Shown in pieces: positions 27,559-37,366 of a stretch of DNA of 64,000 nucleotides. Source of the stretch: JAJDYQ01 sp965214035 (GTDB taxonomy: Bacteria; Pseudomonadota; Gammaproteobacteria; JAJDYQ01). Position 1 is the stretch's first letter. The number at the start of each line of letters is the position of its first letter. The translations under genes were made by a program, and so were the position numbers. The stretch spans positions 2,046,001-2,110,000 of the forward strand of contig OZ243932.1 of assembly GCA_965214035.1 (NCBI GenBank), given 5' to 3'. Under the pieces are notes generated by a model. The model did no database searches and was not told the origin of the DNA. It saw only the letters and a list, made by a program, of their open reading frames with translations.

Positions 27559-27901
27559 GAGTAAGGATATTCCTTGTAAAGATTCAGTTCAGAGGGATGG
27601 CTCCCTGGATAAATGCTGTCGATTTAAGCCCCCAAAGGCCACCTGTTCGTGGCTTTGGTTCAATAATACAGCTAGAACCACCCATTCGGGTTGGTCAAGT
27701 GTAATGTCATATTCAACTAATGCAATGACACGATCTCCTACAGACTCGAAACTGTTGAGGGATAAATCCCGGTACTGGCCTTGAGCAGATAGCTGCCACA
27801 ATCAGCGCAAAGAAGAGGCCGCCGCCTGGAGCCGCCCGGCATCACTTGGGCCGTCAACCCCCTGTAGAATCCACTCTGGCCACCAACATGTGCAAACCAT
27901 A
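27559..27901. other. Gap between topA and dprA where smg would be expected
   Basis: In many gammaproteobacteria the order is dprA-smg-topA. Here about 340 bases separate dprA from topA and no DUF494 protein can be read in any frame. A 70-codon minus-strand frame at 27589-27801 starts with TTG, lacks a ribosome site and shows no family pattern. It might be a remnant or chance. Confidence 0.45.
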
Positions 27902-29020
27902 TCATCTCTGATTATTGCGAACATAGTAGCCTCCACCTTCCGCGCTGACTTTATTTTCCAGCTCCAGTATTAGCAGAATGGATGACAACTCAGCAACTGC
28001 CATGCCGGTTCTTTGGGATAGCGTGTCCACACTGACCGGATCACAAGACATTGCCTCGAGAACAACCTGATGTGCATCGCTATCAGAGTTCTCATGGGGA
28101 GTCGGGGCGGCATTCTCTGAGCCGCTGATTTCCAGCTGGGCACCTGCCAGAGTACCCAACTCTTCGAGTATATCCTGGGCGGACTCAACAAGTTTGGCAC
28201 CCTGCTTGATCAATCGATGACATCCTCTGGCCAGCGGACTATGAATGGATCCGGGCACTGCAAACACCTCTCGATTCTGTTCAAGGGCGCGGTAAGCCGT
28301 GATTAAAGAGCCGCTTTTTTGCGCCGCCTCAACGACCAGAGTTCCCAGAGAAAGCCCGGCAATAATACGATTGCGCTGAGGAAAATGCTGTGCCAGCGGC
28401 TTTGTACCGGGCAGATACTCGGAAATCAATAGCCCCTGTTCAGCGATACGGTGAGCAAGCTGACGATGTTTCGGAGGATAGACCCTATCCAGCCCATTAC
28501 CGGTTACGGCTATGGTTTTACGATTAGCATCAAGGCAACCAAGGTGACTTGCCGCATCGATTCCCAGGGCCAGCCCGCTGGTAATCGTCAATCCTGTCAT
28601 GGCCAGATATGCGGAGAAATCATAAGCGGTTTCATAGCCGTTCCTTGTTGGATTACGGCTGCCGACAACGGCTATTTGGAGACTATTCAGAATACGGGGA
28701 TCGCCTTTGGCAAACAATAATTGCGGAGGGGCACCAATCTCCCTGAGGATGGCCGGATAAGCCGGGTCGGTAACAGGCACAAGATGATGGTCGGCCGCCG
28801 TGGCAAGCCACTGTAGTGCGCCCTCAATCGCCCGTTCGTCCGGCTCTCGAAATGCTCTGAGCTGACCTTGATTCAAGCCGGCAGCCGTCAGTTGACTGTC
28901 ACTGCTCGAGGAAATGGCCGGCGGCTCACCGAGTTTAGCCCGAAGTCTGCTGATTTTAAGCGGTCCCAGTCCGGGGACAAGAGTAAGAGCCAGCCAGCTA
29001 CGCAGCTCGTATTCAGTCAT
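27902..29020 (-). CDS. dprA: DNA processing protein DprA
   Basis: DprA binds incoming single-stranded DNA in natural transformation and loads RecA. The 372-aa protein has an N-terminal helical region (LALTVPGLGPLKISRLR type), the Rossmann core with VVGSRNPTRNG, TSGLALGIDAASHLGCL and NGLDRVYPPKHRQLA, GTLVVEAAQKSGSLITA and AVPGSIHSPLARGCHRLI. A C-terminal winged-helix (VDTLSQRTGMAVAELSSILL) ends the protein. It is ten bases downstream of the LysM gene and is probably in one operon with it. comM, another competence gene, is broken in this genome. Confidence 0.96.
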   Translation of the reverse strand: MTEYELRSWLALTLVPGLGPLKISRLRAKLGEPPAISSSSDSQLTAAGLNQGQLRAFREPDERAIEGALQWLATAADHHLVPVTDPAYPAILREIGAPPQLLFAKGDPRILNSLQIAVVGSRNPTRNGYETAYDFSAYLAMTGLTITSGLALGIDAASHLGCLDANRKTIAVTGNGLDRVYPPKHRQLAHRIAEQGLLISEYLPGTKPLAQHFPQRNRIIAGLSLGTLVVEAAQKSGSLITAYRALEQNREVFAVPGSIHSPLARGCHRLIKQGAKLVESAQDILEELGTLAGAQLEISGSENAAPTPHENSDSDAHQVVLEAMSCDPVSVDTLSQRTGMAVAELSSILLILELENKVSAEGGGYYVRNNQR

Positions 29021-29029
29021 CTTGCCGGT

Positions 29030-30139
29030 TTATTCCGGGGTGCGGACCTCATCAAGCAGACGTAAAGGCAAGCGAGACTCCATGACCAGAGCATAGCTCA
29101 GATTTTCAAAGGGGCGGATGACCATCAATGTCCCGGATCGTTCTGAGGGCAACGTTACAGTATCGGTCGGATCGGCAGTCACGTCATCCGGAACCTGTGT
29201 CGGCTTGGTAAATGTGGACAGCACATGCCCCCGACCAAGGCCCTGCTGTGTGCCGGCATTAATAATAACAGTCTGATACCGACCGATTATATTGGCACCA
29301 TCCACTACATTTAATATCTTTGCGGACACAAAGCTGTCAGGCACACTGGGGTAAAAGCTGGATAATTCGGCTTCTGATACGGTAGCAAGCAGGCGGTCCC
29401 CCACGCTGGCCTCCTGTTTGGAAGAGGTGATGCGCAGAGTTGACGGATCACCAACTCGTTCAAGTTTTGCATCACCGACAAAGATGCCCTCGTAGGCAAT
29501 AATATTGCCGACCACAGGGTCTTTGACAGGTTTTCCTCGGCTATATATCTGGAATGACTGGCCCGATTCGGCACGGCTTAGCCCTTTTACATAAATACGG
29601 TCTCCCCGTGCAAGGATGGTACGGTCTCCCTGTCCACGTACAATATAGGGTGCCCTGTCTATGGTTGCCTTATCAAGCACTGTCAGGCCGCGCAGAAGCT
29701 GCTGTATATCTTCGACCGGCACAACCGGGATGGCACTATCGATGGGAGTAGCCTTGATCTGCGGCAATAACTTGACTGTTTCAGGGATAAAATCCGACTC
29801 ATCCTGACCGGCATCGACAATACCCTGCGTGTCACTTCGGTTAATGGCCAATCTGGGCTGTCCATCAACATAGTAAAGCGAAATGACATCGCCCGGATAA
29901 ATGAGATGAGGATTGGCAATTTGAGGATTATTCTCCCAAAGCTCTGGCCAACGCCAAGGCTTATCCAGATAACGACCGGAAATATCCCAAAGGGTATCAC
30001 CTTTTACCACGGTGTATGTATCCGGAGCACCCTCCCTGATGTTAAGAGTATCGGAAAAAGCCGGCGGAGCGGCCAGAAAACCCACTATCAGGCACAGAGC
30101 CCGCGTCGGATACAGCAACAAAAATGATTTCGCAGTCAT
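29030..30139 (-). CDS. LysM domain protein (dprA-linked envelope protein)
   Basis: This exported 369-aa protein has a signal peptide (LLYPTRALCLIVGFLAAPPAFS) and one LysM peptidoglycan-binding domain, TYTVVKGDTLWDISGRYL with WPELWENNPQIANPHLIYPGDVI at residues 37-90. The remainder is beta-rich and lacks a catalytic domain I can name. The gene placed between dprA and a divergent def-fmt is a fixed neighbourhood in many gammaproteobacteria. It probably binds peptidoglycan as a structural or regulatory factor. Confidence 0.92.
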   Translation of the reverse strand: MTAKSFLLLYPTRALCLIVGFLAAPPAFSDTLNIREGAPDTYTVVKGDTLWDISGRYLDKPWRWPELWENNPQIANPHLIYPGDVISLYYVDGQPRLAINRSDTQGIVDAGQDESDFIPETVKLLPQIKATPIDSAIPVVPVEDIQQLLRGLTVLDKATIDRAPYIVRGQGDRTILARGDRIYVKGLSRAESGQSFQIYSRGKPVKDPVVGNIIAYEGIFVGDAKLERVGDPSTLRITSSKQEASVGDRLLATVSEAELSSFYPSVPDSFVSAKILNVVDGANIIGRYQTVIINAGTQQGLGRGHVLSTFTKPTQVPDDVTADPTDTVTLPSERSGTLMVIRPFENLSYALVMESRLPLRLLDEVRTPE

Positions 30140-30270
30140 GGTTGTTCTTCAATATAATGTAACAAAGGCATATGCTGATTATATCCTAAGACAGAATTTC
30201 TGATTATTCCAGCATTATTTCTTAAATTTCGTGTACTTGGGACAAAATACCAGAATTTTTCGAGAAAACC

Positions 30271-30801
30271 ATGGCTTTACTGAACATACTGCATTTTCCT
30301 GACAAACGCCTGCGGCGCAAAGCGGAGCCTGTCGAAGAGGTCAACGACAGCACCCGCCAACTGGTGGAAGACATGTTTGAGACCATGTATGATGCCCCCG
30401 GAATAGGTCTTGCTGCCATTCAGGTGAATATCCCGCAGCGAGTCATTGTTGTCGATGTGAGCGAGGACAGATCCCGGCCGCTGGCACTGATCAACCCTGA
30501 AATCACCGTTCTTGAAGGTATCGAAAGCATGGATGAAGGCTGTCTGTCCGTGCCGGGCGTATTCGAGAAGGTAGAAAGGGCAGACAGAATTACGGTCAAG
30601 GCATTAAACCCGCACGGTGAAGAGTTTGTAATGGATGCGGATGGTTTGCTTGCGGTGTGTATTCAACATGAGATTGATCATCTGGATGGCAAGCTGTTTA
30701 TTGATTATCTTTCCGAATTAAAGCGCCAGAGGATCCGCAAGAAGCTCGGTAAGCAGGGCAGGAGACAGTCCGATCTTGAAAATCGCAGGCAGGTAATTTA
30801 G
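30271..30801 (+). CDS. def: Peptide deformylase
   Basis: Def removes the formyl group from the N-terminal Met of new proteins. The 176-aa protein has all three motifs: GIGLAAIQVN, EGCLSVPG (metal Cys) and QHEIDHLDG (two metal His and catalytic Glu). The second gene, fmt, begins 11 bases later, a standard pair since Fmt adds the formyl group. It diverges from the LysM-dprA unit, and the 131-base interval should contain both promoters. Confidence 0.98.
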   Translation: MALLNILHFPDKRLRRKAEPVEEVNDSTRQLVEDMFETMYDAPGIGLAAIQVNIPQRVIVVDVSEDRSRPLALINPEITVLEGIESMDEGCLSVPGVFEKVERADRITVKALNPHGEEFVMDADGLLAVCIQHEIDHLDGKLFIDYLSELKRQRIRKKLGKQGRRQSDLENRRQVI

Positions 30802-30812
30802 ATCGTTTAATC

Positions 30813-31790
30813 GTGCTGGACGATATGCCTTCATTGCCCCTGGAGATAGTGTTTGCCGGCACTCCTGATTTTGCTGTTTCAACTTTACAGGCCCTGATAG
30901 AAAGCCATCACAGAGTGATTGCAGCTTACACCCAACCGGACCGACTGGCAGGTCGGGGGAGAAAAATGCTGTCGTCTCCGGTTAAGCGGTTATCTGTTCA
31001 GCAGCAGATTAAAATTTATCAGCCCGAGAACCTGTGCGCAGAAGAAGCCAGAGAACATCTGCGGGCGCTGTGCCCGGATGTCATGGTCATTGTGGCTTAC
31101 GGACAGATATTACCGCCGGATATATTGCAGATACCAAAGTATGGCTGCCTCAATGTTCACGCATCGCTGCTCCCGCGCTGGCGTGGCGCTGCCCCGATCC
31201 AGCGGGCGATACTCGCAGGAGACCGAGAAACGGGGGTTGCCATAATGCAGATGGATGAAGGGCTCGATACCGGCAATATATTGAGTCGTGTCAGAACCCC
31301 CATCCACGATAAAGATAACGGTCAGACGCTGCACGACAGATTGGCTGCAATGGGAGCGGCGGCCCTGATAAAAGCACTGGATGACATGGCTGGAGGCTCG
31401 CTGCCGCAGGCGATACCTCAGAATGATAATGATGCCTGCTACGCGGCAAAACTAACCAAAGCCGAAGCAGCCATAGACTGGTCTCGACCAGCCGGAGAGA
31501 TTGTACGGGCGATAAGAGGCTTTAATCCCTGGCCGGTGGCCCATACGGAATTTGACGGCGAACCATTGCGCATCTGGCAAGCATCTGATTTAAACCAAAC
31601 CACCCATGTCGCGGCAGGGGAGGTGGTCTCGATCAATCACAACATCACTGTCGCAACCGGCAATGGATGTCTAGAGCTTCTGGAAGTTCAACCGGCCGGC
31701 GGAAGACGCATGTCCGCACAGGCGTTTCTAAACTCCCGCAGAGAGATCATCGAGCCTGGCTATATTTTTGGTCAATCGCAGAAAAAATAA
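30813..31790 (+). CDS. fmt: Methionyl-tRNA formyltransferase
   Basis: Fmt formylates initiator Met-tRNA with 10-formyl-THF. The 325-aa protein has the family marks FAGTPDFAV, VVAYGQILPPDIL, the catalytic NVHASLLPRWRGAAPIQRAI and MDEGLDTGNIL, and a C-terminal OB-like domain (GRRMSAQAFL). The start may be GTG 30813 or ATG 30825. Its last 23 bases overlap the start of rsmB. Second gene of the def operon. Confidence 0.97.
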   Translation: MLDDMPSLPLEIVFAGTPDFAVSTLQALIESHHRVIAAYTQPDRLAGRGRKMLSSPVKRLSVQQQIKIYQPENLCAEEAREHLRALCPDVMVIVAYGQILPPDILQIPKYGCLNVHASLLPRWRGAAPIQRAILAGDRETGVAIMQMDEGLDTGNILSRVRTPIHDKDNGQTLHDRLAAMGAAALIKALDDMAGGSLPQAIPQNDNDACYAAKLTKAEAAIDWSRPAGEIVRAIRGFNPWPVAHTEFDGEPLRIWQASDLNQTTHVAAGEVVSINHNITVATGNGCLELLEVQPAGGRRMSAQAFLNSRREIIEPGYIFGQSQKK

Positions 31791-33087
31791 AAGCCCACCG
31801 GGAATAAATGTCCGTGAGCAGGCGGCGCGAGTGCTTGTACGTATCATTGACGGGCACCAGACCCTGGACAACACCCTGGAGCGGCACCTGACCCGCGTGG
31901 AACCCATTGACCGCCCGTTACTGCAAGTCCTGTGCTATGGCGTTATGCGCTGGTATCCGCAACTCAGGGAATGGCTGGCACAACTTTCGGACAAATCTGC
32001 TGGGCAACTAAAGCCGGAAGTCCGGGTATTAATACTGCTGGGAATTTACCAACTGCGATATACACAGATACCCCCACATGCGGCCATTCATGCCACCGTC
32101 GAATGCGCCGCCTCTTTTTTGCAGGCCTCCCATGCCGGCGGTTTCATCAATGCAATACTCCGGGAGTATCAGCGGCGCGACAAACAGGGCTCACTAACAG
32201 ATAACGAAGCCACCCGTTATGCACATCAGAGCTGGATGCTGGACATGATACGAACAGACTGGCCGGAAGACTGGCAGAGAGTGGTACAGAATAACAATCA
32301 ACAGGCACCGATGGTGCTGCGCCTGGATGTTACCAACATGTCAGCCAGAAAATACCTTGAATTGCTGGACAAAGCTGGAATTGAGGCCAATGTTCATCAA
32401 TATGCGCCCACAGCGATAGTTCTGAAAAAGGCTGTTGATGTAGAGCGGCTTCCCGGCTTCAAACAGGGTCTGGTATCCGTTCAGGATGCAGCCGCCCAAC
32501 TGGCAGCACCACTGCTGGAAGCGACACCGCAACATCGAGTACTTGATGCCTGCGCTGCCCCCGGAGGGAAAACAGCGCATATTCTGCAACAGGTCAGGAC
32601 TGCAAAACTGGTGGCGCTGGACTCAAATCCACAACGGCTGAAAAAACTTGAACAGCTATTTGAGCGCATTCACCAGAGCGCGGAAATTGTTATCGGCGAT
32701 GCTTCCCAACCGGAGCACTGGTGGGATGGCCGACATTTCGACCGAATCCTGCTTGATGTCCCCTGCAGTGCCAGCGGTGTCATACGTCGCCACCCTGACA
32801 TTAAAATTCGTTCGCCGCATGCCGTACAGAAAATAGCAAAACGTCAGGCACAGATACTGGATGCTGTCTGGGGCCTCCTTGCAAAGGGAGGTAGAATGGT
32901 TTACGTCACCTGCTCCGTGTTCAAACTGGAAAATCAATGTCAAATAGAATGCTTTCTGCAACGCCAAAATGATGCCGTGACAAAACCGATTGAGAGCGAA
33001 TGGGGTCAGGGGCAAATCGGGCACCAGATATTACCAGGTGAAGGCGACATGGATGGATTTTACTTTGCGATACTGGAAAAAAAGTGA
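31768..33087 (+). CDS. rsmB: 16S rRNA m5C967 methyltransferase RsmB
   Basis: RsmB methylates C967 of 16S rRNA. It has an N-terminal NusB-like domain (REQAARVLVRIIDGHQTLDNTLERHL) and a Rossmann methyltransferase core with DACAAPGGKTAHILQQ, DRILLDVPCSASGVIRRHPD and VTCSVFKLENQ, the two Cys being the pair typical for m5C enzymes. TTG 31768 inside fmt is the likely start, since no ATG gives the full NusB part. The stop overlaps the GTG start of the DUF4390 gene. Confidence 0.96.
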   Translation: MVNRRKNKSPPGINVREQAARVLVRIIDGHQTLDNTLERHLTRVEPIDRPLLQVLCYGVMRWYPQLREWLAQLSDKSAGQLKPEVRVLILLGIYQLRYTQIPPHAAIHATVECAASFLQASHAGGFINAILREYQRRDKQGSLTDNEATRYAHQSWMLDMIRTDWPEDWQRVVQNNNQQAPMVLRLDVTNMSARKYLELLDKAGIEANVHQYAPTAIVLKKAVDVERLPGFKQGLVSVQDAAAQLAAPLLEATPQHRVLDACAAPGGKTAHILQQVRTAKLVALDSNPQRLKKLEQLFERIHQSAEIVIGDASQPEHWWDGRHFDRILLDVPCSASGVIRRHPDIKIRSPHAVQKIAKRQAQILDAVWGLLAKGGRMVYVTCSVFKLENQCQIECFLQRQNDAVTKPIESEWGQGQIGHQILPGEGDMDGFYFAILEKK

Positions 33088-33680
33088 GGCACCTCACTGA
33101 ATCGACAATATGCTTTCTGCTGCTTGCAGGCCAGCTTGTGCCGGGCATGGCCTGTGCAAACGACGAAGCCTTTGCCACGTATGATATTCAGGCAGGGCAG
33201 GAACAGGCCTATTTAACTTTAAGGGGCGATATTCATTTTAATTTCAGTCGGGTAGCCCTTGAAGCACTGGATAATGGTCTCCCCATTACGTTGGTCACCG
33301 AAATTGAACTGGTGGAGCCCGGCGAATGGCTCTGGAGCCGCACCATCTGGAAAAAGTCATTCACCCATGAAATTCAGTACCACGCCCTGAGCCAGCAGTA
33401 TCTGGTCAAAAGCATCCAGGCCAGCTTTCCCAAAGCCTATCTGACGCTCAGTTCGGCGCTGGAGGCATTAGGCAGGATTGAAAATCTTGAAATCCGCAAA
33501 CCGGAAAAGTCAGAGCCAGACAAAAACCATATCATACGGGTACGCACAGGACTGGACAGCGAGAAACTGCCGATTCCGCTCAGGCCACTGACCTATTTGT
33601 CCGATAGCTGGCGTCTGCGGGGTAACTGGCAGAAGATTTACTGGCAGAACACTGAAAGGGAAGATGCAGATTTGCGGTAA
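33084..33680 (+). CDS. DUF4390 envelope protein
   Basis: A 198-aa exported protein (signal STICFLLLAGQLVPGMACA) of the DUF4390 family. Visible are LRGDIHFNFSRVALEALDNGLPITL, WSRTIWKKSFTHEIQYHAL and SDSWRLRGNWQKIYW near the end. It is always found between rsmB and ntrY in gammaproteobacteria and its function is not known; the periplasmic location next to a sensor kinase suggests a link to signal input. Starts at GTG overlapping the rsmB stop; its end overlaps ntrY by 17 bases. Confidence 0.88.
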   Translation: MRHLTESTICFLLLAGQLVPGMACANDEAFATYDIQAGQEQAYLTLRGDIHFNFSRVALEALDNGLPITLVTEIELVEPGEWLWSRTIWKKSFTHEIQYHALSQQYLVKSIQASFPKAYLTLSSALEALGRIENLEIRKPEKSEPDKNHIIRVRTGLDSEKLPIPLRPLTYLSDSWRLRGNWQKIYWQNTEREDADLR

Positions 33681-35856
33681 AAACCAATCCAGATGGATGC
33701 TCATTTTCCTGATGCTGGCGTTATTTGCCGGCATGCTGGTCTCGCTTTACCTGCTTGGTAATGCGACTGAAAACTCCGCCTCCATCGGCCCCTACTATTC
33801 CTGGTTACTGCTCGGCAATGCCATCGGCCTCATTATTCTGGCGACCATACTGGGGCACCAGCTATACCACCTGTTTTTGGAATACAGGCAACGTCGTGCC
33901 GGCATCCGATTGACACTACGCATGGTGATCATGTTTGTCATACTGGCCGTTGTGCCCGCATCACTGGTTTATGTTCTGTCGATTCAGTTTTTGCAGCGAG
34001 GCATTGATAGCTGGTTTGACGTCAGGATTGAGGCCGCCCTTGGTGATGCTCTGGACTTAAGCCGCGATGCCATGGCCGGGCGAATTCGTGAAAAGGCGCG
34101 CATAACTCTGGCAATGGCAGAGTCACTGGCCGATACACCGACCAGTCTGGCCACTCTTGATATGGTCGATTTTCGATTATCCGGCTCTGCCGATGAAATC
34201 GCGCTGCTTGACACTGCCGGGCGGGTTTATGCGTTCAGCAATATCGATCCGGAGGTGGTCGTTCCCCACGCACCCAGCGAGTTGGTGTACAGCCAGTTGC
34301 GTCAAGGATATCCGTATCTCGACATGGAACCAATTGAAGACCGTGGTTTCTTTATCCGGGTCGTCATCGCCATACCCGACACAGCCAGCGTAATAACCGG
34401 AGAAAAACGGCTGATTCAGGCACTCTATCCGGTAGCGGAACGATTAAACACCCTTGCACAAAGCGTACAATCTGCGTTTGGAGCCTATAAGGAGCTATCC
34501 TATATTCGGGATGAGCTGAAACAGAGCTTTATTCTTACGCTTTCTCTGGTGTTTGCGCTTAATATTCTGACAGCCGTTGTGGTTGCTGTACTGTCTGCCC
34601 GACGCATGGTTGAACCAATACGCATTCTTCTGGATGGCACCCGGGCGTTGTCGAGAGGAGAATACGATAAACAGTTGGCAGTAACCAGCCAGGATGAGCT
34701 GGGACAACTGGTGGGCTCATTCAATGACATGACACTGAAAATTGCCGAAGCCAGTCAACAGGCCCGCCTGGGTCAGATAGCTGCTGAAGAAGAGCGGACC
34801 TATGTACAAACCGTATTGTCCCGTCTGACCTCTGGTCTGATTACATTTAACAACCGGCGTCGAATCGTCACCATGAACCCCATGGCCTCCCGAATACTGT
34901 TCAACTCTGAACATGACATGGCCGGCCAGAGTCTGGATGAAGTCATTGACTCATACCCGTATCTGCAGGAACTTTATAACTGCCTGAATCGAAATATGGG
35001 TTCGGGCAAACACGAATGGCAGGAAGAACTCACCATTCTTAACCAGCATGGTCGTCAAGTATTAATTATTAACGGCACCCTGCTGTCCCAGGAGCCTGGA
35101 CACGAAGGCGAACATATCGTCATGTTTGATGATGTCACTGAATTTGTACAAGCACAGCGCAACGCCGCCTGGGAAGAAATGGCACGCCGGCTGGCACATG
35201 AAATCAAGAACCCCCTGACGCCGATTCAGCTATCCGCCGAGCGGGTACGACACAAATGCCTGCAAGAAATATCGGGCCGACCTGCGGAAGTACTGGACAG
35301 ATCGACCAGGACCATCATCGATCAAGTTGAGGCCATGAAGGGAATGGTTAATGCTTTTACACAGTATGCCCGCAACCCCGAACTGAAAATGATTCCGTTA
35401 TCGCCGAACAAACTGATTAGCGAGGTCATTAACATGTACGAAGGAGACCGCCTTTTTCCACAAGTACGACTGGAACTGACCAGAGACGCTCACACGATAA
35501 TTGCCGATCAGGATCGGCTGCGGCAACTACTGCACAACCTGATCAAAAACTCGATTGACGCCATGGAGCGGACATCGCAGCCGGTGTTAAGGGTTACAAC
35601 AAAGCTATTCGGCGGCGCGGATAACTGTAATTTACAAATGACTGTTCAGGACAATGGCCCCGGCTTTGATCGCAGCATCATCAATAATATTTTTGAACCG
35701 TACGTAACGACCAAGGACCATGGCACCGGTCTGGGGATGGCCATCGTGAAAAAAATTGTTGAGGAACACAACGGCACCATATCGGTGAGCAATGTTGCTG
35801 AAGGTGGTGCCAGAATAACCATCACACTACCCTGTCAGGCTGAACACAAGACATAA
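33664..35856 (+). CDS. ntrY: NtrY-type sensor histidine kinase
   Basis: This 730-aa kinase of the NtrY class is linked to nitrogen or redox control. It has several N-terminal helices (LIFLMLALFAGMLVSLYLLG, YSWLLLGNAIGLIILATILG, LRMVIMFVILAVVPASLVYV) around an extracellular sensor, a fourth helix near residue 290, a HAMP, a PAS segment (RRRIVTMNPMASRIL), the H-box LAHEIKNPLTPIQLSAERV and an ATPase with GTGLGMAIVKKIVEEHNG. NtrX, its regulator, normally follows, but the next gene is the converging comM remnant. Confidence 0.93.
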   Translation: MQICGKNQSRWMLIFLMLALFAGMLVSLYLLGNATENSASIGPYYSWLLLGNAIGLIILATILGHQLYHLFLEYRQRRAGIRLTLRMVIMFVILAVVPASLVYVLSIQFLQRGIDSWFDVRIEAALGDALDLSRDAMAGRIREKARITLAMAESLADTPTSLATLDMVDFRLSGSADEIALLDTAGRVYAFSNIDPEVVVPHAPSELVYSQLRQGYPYLDMEPIEDRGFFIRVVIAIPDTASVITGEKRLIQALYPVAERLNTLAQSVQSAFGAYKELSYIRDELKQSFILTLSLVFALNILTAVVVAVLSARRMVEPIRILLDGTRALSRGEYDKQLAVTSQDELGQLVGSFNDMTLKIAEASQQARLGQIAAEEERTYVQTVLSRLTSGLITFNNRRRIVTMNPMASRILFNSEHDMAGQSLDEVIDSYPYLQELYNCLNRNMGSGKHEWQEELTILNQHGRQVLIINGTLLSQEPGHEGEHIVMFDDVTEFVQAQRNAAWEEMARRLAHEIKNPLTPIQLSAERVRHKCLQEISGRPAEVLDRSTRTIIDQVEAMKGMVNAFTQYARNPELKMIPLSPNKLISEVINMYEGDRLFPQVRLELTRDAHTIIADQDRLRQLLHNLIKNSIDAMERTSQPVLRVTTKLFGGADNCNLQMTVQDNGPGFDRSIINNIFEPYVTTKDHGTGLGMAIVKKIVEEHNGTISVSNVAEGGARITITLPCQAEHKT

Positions 35857-35868
35857 GACCGGATTTAC

Positions 35869-37060
35869 TTAATTATAACGACGATAACCAATCGCCTCGG
35901 TTAAGTGCGGTGTTTCTATACCATCGCTGCCGGCAAGATCCGCAATCGTGCGGGCCACCCTCAATATGCGGTCATGGGCCCGAGACGACAGACCGAATTT
36001 TTCCGTTGTTACCAGCAACAGCTTTTCATCTGCGGAAGCTATGGCACAGACCTCCTTCATCCGGGCGGGTTTTAGCTTTCCATTGGCAACCCCGTTCCGC
36101 TGTAACTGCCTTTGTCGTGCGGCCACGACACGCTCCCTGATTGTTAAGCTATCCTCCGGGGACTGCTGCCCCTGGAGCTCGGCCGGCTTAATACGTGGAA
36201 CCTCAATGTATAAATCAATACGATCCAGAAAGGGGCCGGTAATCCGGCCGCGATAACGCTGAATCTGATCAGGGGTATATCCGTACAGGCATGACGGGAA
36301 TCACCGAGATAGCCACAGGGACAGGGATTCATGGCGGCGATAAGCTGCACATTGGCCGGAAACTCTGCCTGACGGGTAGCGCGGGAAATAACGATATGTC
36401 CCGTTTCCAGGGGTTCACGCAGGCTGTCCAGCACACGTCGGTCGAACTCCGGCAGCTCATCAAAAAACAACACCCCGTTGTGTGCGAGAGAGATCTCACC
36501 CGGTCTGGGATTGGAGCCACCACCGACAAGTGCCACAGAAGAAGCCGTGTGATGAGGGGGCCCTGTATGGCCTTTGGGCGTTGACTGTCACCTTCTGCAC
36601 GCCAGATACCAATGACTGAACTGCTGCGGTTTCCAGTGTCTCCTGCTCCGTCATGGGAGGCATGATGGTGGGCAACCTTTCCGTAAGCATGGACTTACCT
36701 GTCCCTAGAGGGCCGATAAACAACAGACTGTGCTGCCCGGCAGCAGCAATTTCCAGGGCGCGTTTGGCATGGGCCTGACCTTTTACCTCAGACATATCAA
36801 CACCGTATCGGCTCATTTCCACAGCCTCACTGGCGATGGTCAGACTATGCAGGGTATTGCCATCCAGCAGATGCCGGGTCACATCCAGCAGATGCTGAGC
36901 CGGATAAATGGTAGCGCACCGAATCAATGATGCCTCATGACTGTTATGCTCCGGGATGATGATGCTTCGGCTCAATTTTTGTGCCTGCCGAATGGACGGC
37001 AATACCCCGCGCACCGGTTGCAGCGCCCCTCCGAGAGACAACTCACCGAAAAACTCGTAC
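35869..37060 (-). pseudogene. comM: comM (yifB), 3' part, disrupted and frameshifted
   Basis: This is residues from about 95 to the end of a Mg-chelatase-type AAA protein that helps branch migration in transformation. It enters at YEFFGELSLGGALQPVRG, has Walker A IGPLGTGKSM (one residue off the usual GPPGTGKT), GEISLAHNGVLFFDELPEF and the C-terminus HDRILRVARTIADLAG with TEAIGYRRY. Two frameshifts break it: one extra C in the run near 36556 (RAP then HHTASS), one between 36270 and 36295 (TD then PDQIQRYRGR). Its first codons lie 6.2 kb away at 43272-43385. Homopolymer errors could explain one or both shifts. Confidence 0.92.
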
Positions 37061-37061
37061 T

Positions 37062-37364
37062 CGCGCCCTTGGTGAATTGGGTCACCCTGAAAAACCGACT
37101 GTAAATCTTGAACGTGTTTCTCACATCATCACCGAATTGAAACTTGTGGGTAATGAAATTCACGGTAAGGCGAAGATCATTCAAAGCCCATACGGCGACA
37201 TTGCGAAGAATCTGCTGAACGATGGTGTGACCCTTGAGGTTTCCATTCGTGGCGTTGGTTCGGTCGTTAGTGGCGTTGTACAGGATGATTACAAGCTGTT
37301 AGCAGTCGATTTAGTGAACGACCCATCAGCCGGATCATTCGTCACCGCTAAAAAGGGTGGTTAA
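37062..37364 (+). pseudogene. T4 gp21-type prohead protease, C-terminal fragment
   Basis: The frame from 37062 encodes RALGELGHPEKPTVNLERVSH, GNEIHGKAKIIQSPYGDIAK, VSIRGVGSV and VNDPSAGSFV, the block order of T4-like prohead core scaffold/protease (gp21), with the candidate catalytic His in GHP and Ser in the SxRG motif. The N-terminal half is missing. Upstream in-frame codons are antisense comM sequence, and the open frame from 36981 is a junction artefact. It marks the island's left end and shows past recombination with a tailed phage. Unlikely to be functional. Confidence 0.75.
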
Positions 37365-37366
37365 TC

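Noticed and set aside
27589..27801. 70-codon minus-strand frame between topA and dprA
   Set aside because: TTG start without ribosome site; it does not resemble Smg/DUF494.
36981..37364. Open frame read as one 127-aa gene across the left island junction
   Set aside because: The first 27 codons are antisense comM; only the part from about 37062 is protease-like.
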